DNA of 64,000 nt from Syngnathus acus (GCF_901709675.1 NC_051102.1:5181412-5245411); one strand, 5' to 3'; positions 24,405 through 37,525 are shown, numbered from the stretch's first letter. A program made the numbers and translations. Notes: a model not told the origin generated them from the letters alone.

Positions 24405-27400
24405 CTACATGTTCCTTGAGATGTTGTGGGACACCGAAAGCAGCGGTGCGCTGGGCACCGAGACGGCGGCGGCCGAAATGATTTCAATGGGGTACGGCTG
24501 GAGGCCCATCTGCTTGTTGTGATGAAGCTTGTGGACAACCACCCGGCAGAAATCTTCGCCGTGCCTGTGGCAGTTGTCCAGGAGTTGGCGAACCTTGGCG
24601 GCACGCGTGGCCTGGTTCACCACCAGTTCGTAATCCTCGCGCATTAGCATGGCGCGAGCGAGCAGGGCGTCCAAGCTTTGATTGAGGCACGCTTCCGTCA
24701 TCTGCGCCACGATCTCCTCGCGTCGCGTCGACACCCATTGGCCGACGGGACCCTGTGAAGGTGACGAGCGGTGTAATGGAGGAGAATTATCTGCTGGGAG
24801 GAAGGAGATGAATTATATGGATGATTGGAAAATGTGGGGAAAACAACCTGGATTTTTTTTAGAACTAGGGCCTTAACCAACAACACCTTGTGGCTCTGCA
24901 CAATTTACACGCAGTGTAAGGGCCTCCAGATGTGTTTTGCCCTCAGTTACGGGCAGAGCAGCCTGGAGAGATTTGCTCAGGTGGTCGATGGGCTGGGCGC
25001 TCTGGAAGCCGTTCAGATTGTTGCCAGCACAAGGGTCCTTCAGAGATTCAGGGTGCTCCAGAGTATGAACGCCGACTGATGATGGCGGTCCCGCTGCGGT
25101 GGCACAGGCGCAAAGGTAAATCACTTCATGTTCAAGCATTGACACGTCCTGTGATGTTTGGAGCAGCAGGTTTCGTTTTCTACTCAAATTGGGTAATTAT
25201 TTGAATTCAATAATTGGTTGGTTGATTGTAAATAAAACTATTTGGTTAAATATACATTTAGATTTAGTTAAACAGTTTAATCAACATAGATAATAATCCG
25301 AATAATAATATCACAAATAATAAGGAATAACAATAATAATAATATAGAAATATATATATTTTTTAAAAATGTTTTTTAAAAAAAAAAAAATTTTACAGAG
25401 TGAGTGTTACCTTTGGAAGACTCCATGTTGGTGCTGGTGAGAGCGCCCGGAAGCGATATGTCTGTTTCCTGACATGAACAAGAGCCAGAGCCTGAGGTGG
25501 AGCTTTCCTGTAAAACACCAATGGCGGATGACGCATACGCTAAATAAGTTGTGCTTTCGAGTCATTGTATACGCAGGAGGATGCCGACTGACCGGCCATG
25601 GGCGGGATGTGTCCGTCAGCTTCGTCAGAATTTCGTCCTCAGCCATTTTTTCACCCTCGGGCTGTGGCGAGCAGCAGCTGGATTGCTGGATCATCAGTGG
25701 ATGGAGAAGATGGGAAACATTTAAGTCATACTGACTCAAAACAAAATGTTGCCCAACCTTTATCGAGCCAAGGTAAATTGGAAAAATCACACGGCATATC
25801 AGCAAACAAAAATGCGTAATTTACTCGTAGTATTGCAAACTTCATCTTAAAAAAGCCACCCCCTGCAGCAATAAATGGTTACATACGCATTCTTACAAGG
25901 AACAGAAAGAGGAAGGCACTCATCATCAACAATTATCACTCCCGTTTTCTGCACGATAACATCCGGGGGATTTTCCTAGGAGTGAAATATATGTCACGGG
26001 TTTACACCACGTGAAAACGTACGGTGCAATCATCGAGTGACTAATACTCGGTTTCAGTTTCCCTGTGAGGAAAAAAAAAAGCTGTACTAACCTTTGACTT
26101 GTTGATCTCCAGCACAGCCATAAGGAAGTCGATTTGAGTGAACTTCCTCATCATGGGCTCCAGTTCAATGAGACACTCTGAAATGACAGTGAGGATGTCA
26201 CACTACGACCTGACGTCACATCAGTGTTGCAACTTTAAACAGGTCAGCTTGTTCAAGACTTACAAAAAACTTTCTGACGGTGCATTTGCACAATAAAGTT
26301 ACTAAAAGGTCAAAAGGGGCTCTGTGAAGATCGGTCCGTGTCATCAATATGAGGTTGGAGAAATATGAGTTGTGCGTGCGTGAGTGTATGCGCTCACTGA
26401 GGAAGGAAGGTCGGTCATCGGGGTTAGCGGTCCAGCCGCAGGTCATTAAGCAAACAAGCGTATCTCTGCTAGGGATCTGATCAGACAAACTGGCGTAGCT
26501 GGTGTCAGGACGCATCCCACGAAGTACGTTGAACATGATTTTCATTGGGTTGGTCACTTCTAACACACACACACACACCAGTCGGATAAAAAAAAGTCAC
26601 ATCAACAACAAGCCCACTTGATATTATTGGAGAGTGAATAAGTGCAGATCCCAAAAAAAAAAATTACCATCGTATGGAATTTGCCTGGAGAGCACCTCCC
26701 ACATGATGATGGCGTAACTTTAGAAGGAAGAGGCAGAGACATGAAACATGAATCTCCCTATCTGGACTGCTGGCTTGAGCGTTCATCACCAATCTTTCCA
26801 CGACGTCTCACCTGTACATGTCATGTTTGATGTCAGCGCGGCGGCTCTTGGAGGGTTCGTACTCCTCAGGGGGCATGTAGATCACCGTGCCCCTAATTTC
26901 CGAAGGTTCCGACACTGAGCCTTTACTGACAGACAGCTGGCGCCACTTGGAAAGACCAAAATCTGCAATCTAGACGAAAGATCAGAGTATTAATAAATGG
27001 CAGTAACAATGAGTGTAATCAAATCATTGAGGACAGAGATTATTGGTAAATGATTAAACAGTAGAGTACAATAAATTCAACTCGAATTTGGGAAATTTTG
27101 GAAAGCTTTCCAAATACTGCTGCTGAAAATAAAACTAAACCACCCTACACGAACCTTAACATGGAATTCACCGTCCAATAGAATATTCTGTGTCTTCAAG
27201 TCATGGTGAAAGAGTGGCGGGGACATGTTGTGAAGGAAGTTGACTCCCAAGGCAATCTCATATAGGACTCTCAGTCTCAAAGGCCAGGCGACCACAGGGT
27301 ACATGTCCTTCTACAAATTCAATGACAGTGTGAGTTGATGCCACAAACCTCTTGCCTATCTGTAAAAAGAAAATCCCCCAATGTAATTCCTCCCACAATG

Positions 27401-28496
27401 TTTCACTTTTGTTTCCAGACAGAAGAGCTGCTTTAAGATAAGCGATGCATATGCGGATGGGCCAGCAAAAGTAGAGCTTAGGCGCCCCGAAAAGACAAAC
27501 TAAAACAAATGAAACTGGTATGGAGACGACTTATCATCAAGTGAACTTGTAGCTATACTTAGCACATTTGTCACAAGGTATATAGAAAAAAGAAAAGGTA
27601 TAATTGTTTATGTTATACCAAATACTTTTGGTTATGAGTACAAATATTTTTTTATCCTATCTCACAATACCTCAAGTACCAGACAGACCTTGTGACAGAA
27701 ATGACATCTAAAGAACATTTTCGTCCACCTCATGCAGAAGTTGGTCCAGAGAGCCATTGCTCATAAACTCGGTCACGATGCAGAAGCACTCAGGCTCGTT
27801 GCAGATGCCAAAGATTTGGATGATGTAGTTGAAGCGAGCTTTGTGGAGGACCTCTGCCTCCTTCAGCAGACAATTCCTGTCTCTGCAACATAGACGTTTG
27901 CTAATTCACAATCAATTATATGAATGAAAGACAAAACGGATAGATGGATGGTTTCATTTCGGGAAATACTAATACCAGAAGAGAGCATCTACATGTGGCA
28001 AACGTTGTTGTAATTATACAGATATTTCAGTTTCTCAGTTGTGATTGGTGGTGATTTCAACAAGAATGAAACAGCAAAGGAGCAGGAATATTTCAGATGA
28101 AAGTGCAACAGGACATCATTTTGAACTCGAATAGTCAATACAATAATCGGTTCCAAAAATATTTTTAATAAAAGGTTGGGAATCGCTGATAACCACTGAT
28201 GATCCCCACGCACCCATTCATCGATTCCTTCTGCTCCATCTTCATTTCGTGCAAAATATTACCATAGACATAAACCTAAAAGAAATCTAATCCAACCTTT
28301 CGCCGAACGGGGAATCGAGCTTGAGGCACTTGATGGCCACGGTGGTCCTCCAGTCGGAGTGCTGAGCCTTGAACACGGTACCGAAGGCGCCTCTGCTCAG
28401 GTAGCTCAAGTCGGTCAGCTTCTGGCAGGGAATAACCGGCAACGTGCTGGTCAGACAATCAACGTTCAAGTAGCCAGTAGCAGCTTGTAGCTCCAT
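24405..28496 (-). CDS. ripk2: RIPK2: serine/threonine kinase with C-terminal CARD, 12 exons
   Basis: Effector kinase of NOD1/NOD2 peptidoglycan sensing that activates NF-kB through CARD-CARD filaments in the cytosol. Exons (minus order): 28496-28297, 27882-27729, 27310-27155, 26969-26812, 26717-26668, 26559-26398, 26177-26092, 25975-25887, 25677-25593, 25507-25411, 25093-24909, 24752-24405. Total 589 aa (human 540). Kinase landmarks are the glycine loop [14 protein letters not shown] with Lys56, catalytic loop HHDLKTQN with Asp155, and DFG at 173-175. The CARD occupies about the last 115 residues ([29 protein letters not shown]). Exons 8-11 encode a divergent linker. The donor of exon 8 (GTATGT) was chosen because the nearer GTAAGA breaks the frame. 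An upstream in-frame ATG exists at 28523. The gene is head to head with tsen15. Confidence 0.93.
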
Positions 28497-29409
28497 CGCC
28501 GAACGTGAGCCTTCTGCTTTCAAAAGGCGTCAGATCCACTTGAATGCTGAAAAAAGCAGAAGTGGCCTTTTTTGAAATACGCAAGGAGGAGGAGCAGCAG
28601 TAGCAGCAGTAGCAGTGTGTTTCACACACATCTCATTACATGACGTCGTGTGCTCGTGAGCCAAACTAATGAAGAAGAGGGGAAGGAAGGAAAGGCGAAT
28701 GAAAGTGACACTTCGGAGTAATTGCTGAGGAGGGACAGTATTTGACCATCATTTACACTAGGAGGTTTTATTTGTGTTTTGTCTGGTAAATAATAACGTG
28801 GCAGCACCCGACGAAGACAACGCGATCACTCGTAGGACTGAAGCAAGCGGGTTTGTTATTGTTATTGTTCGAGACGTCACGCTTCCGGGTTGGGTGAAGC
28901 TGCCTTCAGTGACATCGGAATCGACCAATTTTGAGGCTCTCGCCACCTTTGGCTCATTTACGATTTTAATTCGTACATGATTTTAATAATATAAAACTTA
29001 AGCTCTTTATGAAAGAGCATTCATTTATAATTAAAATTAACAATGTTCTTTATTTTACATAATCAAATATCTGTATTTTGTAAGTACAGACATGAGTACG
29101 TTTGCCATCTGTCACAGACCGTTAGACGGAACCAAATGTCTTGCGTGTTCCAGGACGGACATATCAAAGTGTTACAAACACGTGTTGATGGAGCGCTGTG
29201 TTCGAAATTCTAAATTTGTTGTCCCGATGTGAGGTGTAAACCGACATATCTACACTATTCTGTGTAACTTATCCATTCTACACCACCGAGAACTACAGTC
29301 GACAAGTAATATGGTGAAACTTTGACGATAAAGCGCGTGGAATTTGGTTAGGAGCCACGCGTTACACATGCCTTACCCCTAGCGCCGTGCCTTGGTTTAT
29401 TTTGGATCA
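28497..29409. promoter_or_regulatory. Divergent intergenic region of ripk2 and tsen15
   Basis: About 0.9 kb between the two start codons, so both promoters must lie within it or in adjacent UTRs. It contains a GCAGTA trinucleotide-type run (28593-28615). I saw no convincing TATA box and no other gene. Confidence 0.4.
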
Positions 29410-30525
29410 ATGGACTTGTCAGGAAAGTCTCCAAACTGGATGCTGTTGCACCCAGAGGTGAGTGTATTGAATATGATAGGAGTTACCAACCTGCAAAAAT
29501 AAAACGTGATGCCAAAATGCACCGTATGTGTTCTATTCAGTATATCAGGATGACGAAACTCGACGTGGAAGACAGTGAACAAGCCCATGCTGCTTTCCTT
29601 GTTTACATGGACCTCACTGAGGGTACGTTTGTCAAGTTTTTTTTTTTTTACTTTCAGTCTCAGGCCAATAGATGACACACAATACTACTACTAGTTAATA
29701 TACTGTTTACTAATTAAAAAAAAAAGGTCACAAAAGTATTTGTAGCATTGAGATGTCCAGTAATCTCATTTTACCTGACTAGCTACATTTAGTTTTCCCA
29801 CTTGTGTGCCAAAGTTGCCCAACAAGTGAGGACAAAGAGCACACTTCTACATGGATCTTAAAATTATATCTCTGTCTTTGTGTATAAATGGTAGCGTCCA
29901 AATAAACTTGACTGACCTTACTGTTTGCAGTGCGTCATTGGAAAGAGGTGTCCTGTGTTAAAAGTGATCAACTCAAACTAGTTTTGCTGGAAGCGAAAGA
30001 GAAAGAAGGATCGGCCGTTCAGTCAGTTCTCCCTCTGCCTGTGCATCGCTCTCTGAGCCACAACGAGTGAGACAGAAAAATTGGCATCTCTTTGATTAAA
30101 TGAAAGGCATTGTGTTTTGTGTTTCACTAATTATGAATATGCTCATGTCAATCAGCCATCCAAAAGACACATTTTCCTGTACTTTATTGGCAGACATTGC
30201 CATGATAATTATGTGTGAATTTTCATAATCATGTTAGTTTAACTTTAATAAAGATGTTGATTCTTAACTTAATAGTTTTTAGTACATTTGGCTACAAATA
30301 CAAAGTGCGATTCCGAATTAAAACCTATTTACTTTCTTCCTGAACAGTATACGACACGTTTTGGACAGAGGTTTTCCTATGCTGCTGTGTGCTGTAGCCT
30401 CAGACTCCACGCTGGTCTACCAGAGGTTAACTGATGGCTTGGTGACCCCCGACCCACCAGTAGGTCCCTTCCAAGACGGGGGACGCCGGCAGCACAGGAA
30501 GAGACGACAGCAGCAGTCGACATAA
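29410..30525 (+). CDS. tsen15: tRNA-splicing endonuclease subunit 15, 4 exons
   Basis: Structural subunit of the nuclear TSEN complex (with TSEN2, TSEN34 and TSEN54) that excises introns from pre-tRNAs. Exons: 29410-29457, 29541-29622, 29931-30066, 30348-30525. Total 147 aa. Matches to the family are AAFLVYMDLTE, HWKEVSCV, SLSHNDIRHVL and SDSTLVYQRLTDGLVTPDPP. The C-terminus carries an Arg/Gln-rich tail (RRQHRKRRQQQST). The N-terminus is shorter than in human (171 aa). An AATAAA lies at 30628-30633. It faces c1orf21 tail to tail, the same neighbour as in human 1q25. Confidence 0.93.
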
Positions 30526-31877
30526 GATGGGAAGCACAAATGACGGTGCGTAAATTATAATGGAATTATCTGCGAGGTCCTGCTAGGATGTATTAGTATG
30601 ATGATGTCTTAACTAGTACGACCTTCAAATAAATATCAAAGATAATGAATGAAAGTTATACGAGTAGGCCAAAAGTGGAATCACATTGCAATACTAATAG
30701 GAGTCAAAATGTTTTCCATCCGCTAATAGTATGAAATTACACATTTCAAAAGTGGAGACATTTTTCCAGGTTAAACTTTTGACGCCAGTTTTAGTTCACA
30801 CATTTGGGTCAACAGCAGTCGAGATCAGTTTAAAAAGAAAATATTTTTATTTTTTTTCTAGAAAAACAAAAGACCAACATTGACAGTAACACCGGTGAGT
30901 GAAAGACTAACTCCAAATAGTACGTGACTTCACCCAAGCAGGGTTCATCTGGACCGTGATATTGAAGCGGGTCAGTACGTAGTGAGTCGATCGTGCGAGT
31001 GTGAGTGTTTTAATGTTCGGTGATGGAAGGAAGCAACCCTGAGCCTTGTTTCACATAAATATATTAGAAAGAAATGAGGGCAGACGCACAGACTTTTAAT
31101 TTGGGCCCAGAAATGGTAGAAAAGAGATTAGTTTCTTGGAATGCAGAAGCCAACCTGGTGATTTTTTAAGGGCGGCAGATGGAGGCAGTGGGTGGGTGGG
31201 TGGCTGGGCCTCATGCATGAAACATCTGTTCGCAACGTTTTGCTCACTACTAATTCAATTGTTAATTTTCTTTTCTTTTTTTTTTTTAATCACCAGGCTT
31301 TAAGTCTCTGTAAGCCGCATGGAAGCTGCTTTGAAACACAATGAAATAGCTAACATTTCATGAAAACATGACTCAAGGCAAAGGAATTTGAATTGCTGAA
31401 TACACGTTTCTTCTTTTTCACCCCCAAAGAATTCATTGAGAAGAGCACAGCTGACACCCTTAATGTATTAGCCCATTTGATTTCGGATCAAATTAAAAGA
31501 TGCTATAATATATGTATCTTATTTTTCCCCATAATTATATTTAAGTGGCAAATCAGAAACGTTCATGCATGAAGCCCTATTTTCTGACTTGTCGTAAACG
31601 TCCAGCCGTGACTTTAAGGAGAAATCCAAGCAAAGAGTCCCTCTTGATCCCTGACATCCCATGATGGCTTTTCAATAAAGTAAACAAAAACGAAGTCCTC
31701 AACTCGTAAGCCGTCTTTGATTTTTGGTCATTGGATGAGACAAGAAGGAGCTTGGTGTTGAGCAGGAAGGGCAAGAAGTTGCTCAGTGGAGTTTTGTCCT
31801 TCTGCCCTTGAAAACAGGTGGAATGATACACTGCAACACTGACATGCTCTCCATTTGATGGCTGCTTGATCGTGGTG
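30526..31877. other. Intergenic, 3' ends of tsen15 and c1orf21
   Basis: The convergent 3' flanks of two genes. It is AT-rich with homopolymer runs, and no ORF with a recognisable product or supported splice sites was found. It probably contains the 3' UTR of c1orf21. Confidence 0.5.
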
Positions 31878-33305
31878 CTATGTCACATCTTCCTCCTCTG
31901 AGCAGTAATCCCTGCCCTGGAAGAAATTGATACTTTAGGATATAATACGGTAGCAGAAAGGTCAACTCACTTGAAAGTTAGCAGCCGTTTGTCAAATACT
32001 GAACTATTATTCAAAACCGAAGCCTCGAGATGTTTTTAATGCCACTCCCCTTTTATGTTTACTGCCAAATTAAATATCAAAGAAAATTTCAAGCAATTTT
32101 GTCTCCACTAGCTCGACGCTAACACATCATGAAAAATGTAACTGATGTGCTCATGATTTGCATCGACAGTCAATGCAATTATGAAAGTGATCATCCTAAA
32201 ATGCGACGTGTTTGTTCATAATACCTTTTCGATTTTCTCATCAAGCATCCTGAAGAACTCTTGCTGGCTCTCTGACGAATGAATGCTCCTGTGGGAACAA
32301 AACAAAATATAATGTCGGTATGAAAATACAAGAACTGATGGGACTCTTACAGAATCTTTCCATCTTCATTAGATCCTGTCTCATCCATGTGTTGACTTTT
32401 GCCGAGCAAAGCACTTTTCTCCTGATGACAAAAAAAAACAGATTCTCATCACTTATCATGTTCACCTTACACCGTGTACAGTATGTTACAATAAATAAAA
32501 AAGTATATAGTATTTTTATTTATACATACCAAGGTTTCAAAATGAATGAAACCACCATTATCAAATCTATTTTAACATAAATTTGCCCTGATTTCAGCCT
32601 CACAACAGTAATTCGGCTCTGATTTCTGTAATCTTTCATAATATTGATTGTGGATGATTCCATCGATATATTTTTTTAGGCAACCAGTGGAAATAAGTAG
32701 GTTGAATACAATTGAGCTCCTGTTTTCATTCATTCATAAGAAAATTAAATGTACACAAATAAATAATATGCATTATGTAATCATATAAATGTAACAAACT
32801 GTGCTGTCCTGGCTGTCCACTCTTGCCTCCTCTCCACTGATGTACTTGACTTTCTCCACTCCTTTCATCTTGTACTCATCTGCGAGCGAATGGGAGAGAC
32901 AAAAGAGGCAGAGAGGAGCACATCTCCTTGTATTAATCCACGACAGCAACGCCCGGCCGGCGGCCCACTCGCGGCTCAAATCCTCCCTTTCTCACACTTC
33001 AGTACCCGACTAAGTAATTATGTGCTTGATTTCTCACGCTGCGGTCCAAAACCTCTCTTCACAATGCTTGGCAAGCGGCAAACACACGAGGTGTCAGCCT
33101 GATTCTCCTCTCGCCGTGTTTGCGTGGCCTCCCTTCCCATTTCTGGCTTTCAGACAGCAAGGGACTAAAATACTCCTTTCATGCAAACATGCAACTATTG
33201 CAGGATCAACAAACCAGAGAAGAGGTCTCCGTTGCTGTGGGCTTTGCCCTGGTCCTCTTCACTGTTGGGCACTGCAGACACCTGCTTCGCAGAGGTGCAG
33301 CCCAT
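31878..33305 (-). CDS. c1orf21: C1orf21 orthologue, small acylated protein, 5 exons
   Basis: A conserved vertebrate protein of unknown biochemical role. Exons (minus order): 33305-33215, 32879-32800, 32421-32351, 32288-32225, 31916-31878. Total 114 aa (human 121). The N-terminus MGCTSAKQV has Gly2 and Cys3, the pattern for myristoylation plus palmitoylation, so membrane association is likely. The C-terminal block SESQQEFFRMLDEKIEKG followed by RDYCSEEEDVT is nearly identical to human C1orf21. The donors of exons 1 and 2 are the weak form GTTTGT, accepted because they alone restore the frame and the orthologous junctions. It is head to head with sec22b and tail to tail with tsen15. Confidence 0.92.
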
Positions 33306-34905
33306 CTCCTTCTCCTCCTCCTCCTCAGCCTCCCTTCTCCTCACCCGCGGGCATCACGACCGAGTCTGGAGGGAAGAGAAAGAGTGATGAGTGCTGTATT
33401 GAAAGATAGGAACTTAAGTCCAAAAAAAAATTGGTTAAAGCAATACATTGATTCAACTCCTATACAGACTGTGAAATGTAACCAAGATTACATTTGCAGG
33501 CGTCTTATTTGGTTTTAACTTAAGCATTTTATACGATTAAATACAGATGTATTAACATGTTACCTGTACTGTGTTACCTTATTCTACAGTAACAGTACTG
33601 TTACTTGAGTATAATTTGTTGCTACTCTGTCCACCTCCCACCACTGCACACAGGCCACAGGAGACCATTTGAATAGTGCAGCAGACATAAAGCTCAAGCT
33701 AACCTCCAAAACCAGAGGGAAGAATCCTCTTGAAGTTGCTCATTTTTAGAACGGTCCCACCCTGTGTTGGCAGAATTCCCTCCACCCGCAGCTTGAAACC
33801 ACTCAATTCTCGTAATCAATTAGTCATGAAGCAGCAGCACCGCCCTCACTTGAAAGCACATCTCATTCCCAGACAGTCTTGGAGTGACAATGACTAGCCG
33901 GGCTCCATCCACGCTCACCAGCACTGATCTTGCCAAAGACGGTGCGCGGTGGTGCCAGCCCAGCTGTACTGCAACAATGGATCCTTTTTCTCTCGCTCTC
34001 TCTCTCGCTCGCTCTCCAGGCCTTTCAGTGGGGTCATTGATTAGTGCATCCAGAGGTGGGGGGTGGGGTTCTGTTACACACTCAAGGATTAAACTGGCTG
34101 CTCCATCCATAACAGATAGACCTGATCTATAAAAGTGAGCTGCATCAGGCTGTGGGCCAGGGATTGATCCCTCTTGATGAACCAGCTGAGTGTCCAAATG
34201 CAGTTATCTGATCCAGACGTTTTTTAACCTTAAGCTTGACTGCAGCCCACAATAACTCATCGGGCATTCCTAGACGGGAGCTTGGTCCAATTTTAAAACC
34301 TCACCGAAGCAAGCGAGGGATAATGCCACATATAAGAATGGGGGGGGGCAAAAACAACCATCTCACATGACCACAGTCGCAAAGATTTTCAACTGTCAAA
34401 ATAGGATAGGCAAAAAAAAAAATTACCTCTCAGGAGTATCCATAGTTAAGGAGTCAGTCGTCAGGTTTCAGATCATAGAGGGTTTTGGAGCCAGACAGAA
34501 CGCATCTGCGCCTCTTAATTAAAGGCAGCATCCGAAGTCGAGATGCAGTCAGTCCGTCTACCAGCTGTCTGGCCGGACGCAGGATGCTGCCGATTATACC
34601 CGATGTAAATGCTCATCCAAGCCGTAACATGTGAAATTAAAATGAAACAAATCTATTACAGGTAAAACAAAAATCTGTGTTGCTTTCACATCGAGTGCGC
34701 TGTGCGAGACGATCTCATCGACTCGACGGGAAAATCCACTCCAGTGTTACACAGGCTCCAGTTGCAACACGGTCGTATTTCACCAGAGCACAGCTGACTT
34801 CCGTCCAACTCATTTCTTCCGCATCGGGAAACTTGACAGAGAAAAGAAAAAACCGTCGTGAAGTTTGGCGTTGCAACGCGTGTGAATTGCTCGACCTCCA
34901 GCAGG
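33306..34905. other. Divergent intergenic region between c1orf21 and sec22b
   Basis: About 1.6 kb between two start codons. It includes a CT-rich tract (33987-34015), a short G run (34342-34349) and the hAT-like fragment. The overlapping ORFs here have no splice support or recognisable product. Confidence 0.5.
33545..33648. mobile_element. Probable hAT-type MITE end in the c1orf21-sec22b interval
   Basis: The sequence with TACTGTTACTTGAGTATAAT and then GCTACTCTGTCCACC...CCACTG resembles the termini of a common fish hAT-derived MITE family (TACTTGAGTA / CCACTG ends). The opposite end is not clear, so this is a fragment call only. Confidence 0.35.
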
Positions 34906-36724
34906 ATGATTTTACTGACAATGATCGCGCGTGTGGCGGACGGATTGCCGCTCGCCGCTTCCATGCAAGAGAATGATCAGGTTTGAATGGGACGCTAGCT
35001 CACTTCACCAAACTCTTATGTTTTCAAGTATTTGATGGCCTCTTGCCTCTGTGCTATAATATAAGGATGATCAAATGCTACCACAAGGTCTTATTTGAAA
35101 AATTGGCGTGTAGATTTAAAACCAGAATTTTGTTTTTTTTTAATTCTGTGATGTCTTACTTTTAGAAAAAAATGTCACACAAAGTACATACTGAAATCAC
35201 AAGTTACTTAAAAGCCTGTTTACGTCAACATGGTTATAATTTTGTTGTATGAATGACAAAAAAGTGGAAGAACATTCCGGAAAGGAAATTACTTCAACCA
35301 TATGGAACCAAACGAGTATTCTGCTTGGATAAGATCAACCTCACAAGCATATTAATGTGGCAACTTTTATGAACCGCACATAAAATTTTATCATTTGGAT
35401 TTCATCCTGACAGACATACGGGCCAAATACTACAATAAACACAAAAGTTCAGGATAGTGGGCCATCACATGAAATTTCTAAATGAATCCAAACTGCACTA
35501 AACTGTAAAGCTGTACATGTGAGTTTATAAATTTAATTCCATTGTTGACAGTTAGGAAGAGACCTCCAGCATTACCAGAGTCAAGCCAAGCAGCTGTGCC
35601 GCAAACTCGATGCTCAAAGTCCAGACCGCTGCACCCTGGAAGCTAAAGATATGAACTTTCAGTAAGTCAAGACAGAAAACAAGTTGGAGACAGATGTCAT
35701 GAGGAATGCACAGTATAATGTACACTTGTTTACCATGTTGATGAATAACTTCAATGGTGTATCTTATTTTCAGTTATTTAATAGCAGACGGTGTTTGCTA
35801 CCTGTCCCTTTGTGAGCCATCCTTCCCCAAGAAAATTGTCTTTACCTACCTCGAGGAGCTTCACAGGGAGTTTTCTGACCAGTATGGAAGGAAGATTTCA
35901 ATAGTGACAAGGCCGTACTCCTTCATCGAGTTTGGCAAGTCTTTCTTTTGTTGCATATTACAATGTTCCCTCAACTTTTTTTTTTTTTTTTTTAATACCT
36001 TTATATGATTTTTTTTTTCTAGACACATACATACAGAAAACCAAAAAGGTATACATTGACAGCAGGGCCAGGAGGAACTTAGGTAGTATCAACACAGAGC
36101 TGCAGGATGTTCAAAGAATTATGGTGGCCAACATTGAAGAAGTTCTACAACGTGGAGAATCACTTTCTGGTAAGTTTTTTTCTTATGTACATGTTAGCTT
36201 ACAAAAACTAAACACACGGAACACTTGATTTAAATGAGTACACTATGCAAATATACCAGTAGGTGCCAGCAATCATTTTTTTAAATTTTAGACAAGGCAA
36301 AAAAAAAAAAAGCATTGAAGCACATCCCTCTCACTTTAACATAGTTCTTTGTCCCTAAAAAAAAAACAAGATGGCGCCAAAACAACACCATTATATTAGA
36401 TGTAGCTTTGGCATGACCGATTCAAAGTATTTGTATCGAAACCAATCAAATTCAGGCAGTTTCTCAGTGCACAGTGGTTGTAAATCGCTACACCGCAATA
36501 GATCTGATCATGTCGGAATGTATCGCAGCGGTAACCCAATTTGAAATTCGTCTTGTTTTTTTGTACTAGCCCTCGAAACAAAAGGCAACAATCTGTCCAC
36601 CTTGTCCAAGAAGTACCGCAGTGACGCAAAGTACCTCAACACCCGCTCCACGTACGCCAAAGTGGCTGCCGTGACAGTCTTCTTCATCACGCTCATCATC
36701 TACGTGCGATTCTGGTGGCTCTGA
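34906..36724 (+). CDS. sec22b: SEC22B R-SNARE of ER-Golgi transport, 5 exons
   Basis: A longin-domain R-SNARE that drives fusion between ER, intermediate compartment and cis-Golgi. Exons: 34906-34980, 35552-35661, 35774-35934, 36023-36169, 36570-36724. Total 215 aa, the same length as human. The longin domain (about 1-125) starts [20 protein letters not shown] and ends [17 protein letters not shown]. The SNARE motif (about 135-190) has the central arginine context [20 protein letters not shown]. The C-terminal anchor ends [13 protein letters not shown]. The intron after exon 3 starts GC (GGCAAGT at 35934-35940) rather than GT. The first donor is GTTTGA. It is tail to tail with imp3. Confidence 0.96.
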
Positions 36725-37525
36725 TGGAATCTGGACAAAGTCTTTGGAGGGATTTCTCAGCACCTTTAAACTGCTTACCACGGTGCCTTAACAGGTGAAC
36801 TTGTAGAGTTCATAATAGAAAAAGTCTGTTGAGTCTTTATTTGAAAACTTTGCACTTTTTGTTCTCGCTCACAGGACAACACATAAGGTTGAATACATGC
36901 TGAAACAGAAAATATATGATTTAGGCAAATGTTAAATGTGGAGCAGGGAAGTCTTGCTGTGCAAGCAGGCACTTTGTGGTGCGTTCAACTGTGGGGATGA
37001 GTCATGTTTACATGTTTGTTTTAGCGAGGCATTTAAGTTTCACCACGTGGGACTAAAGTCTTTAACGCTTAAACTGTGACTTTAAAAAGTTTATTGTTTG
37101 ACAGAGTTGTAAGTCTTAAAGGATTAAAACAAATATATGCAAATGTCAGTGTTTCCTTGTAAATGATAACAGTACTGGAGACGGGTCCACACAATTCCTC
37201 AGGAGGCTTCTCTGGTGCAAACAAAAAAAATCATCTCAAAATTTGCTCAGTTTGTTGTTACACATCACCAAATTATATTTTATTACTTCTATAATAACTA
37301 GATGGTTGACCAAATGTGCAATTTCTGACTAAATCAGGAACCACATAGCAATTTTGAAATGATGGATGACACTAAAGATGTTGTTTTTCAAAGTGGTGAA
37401 ACTTTGCTTGTCTCCATAGTTTATGGCTAGCAAATAATTTGCATCGTCAGGTCCTTTTCTTCTCATTGATGACAGAGACATGTCCAGTTTTAGCCTCGCT
37501 TGTTGCAGAGTGAACATCAGAGGCT
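36725..37525. other. Convergent 3' flanks of sec22b and imp3
   Basis: About 0.8 kb between the stop codons of two convergent genes. It must hold both 3' UTRs, which may overlap. No other gene is seen. Confidence 0.5.

Noticed and set aside
28758-28980. Overlapping 60-70-aa ORFs on both strands between ripk2 and tsen15
   Set aside because: Short, without recognisable domains or splice signals, and located in a divergent promoter interval.
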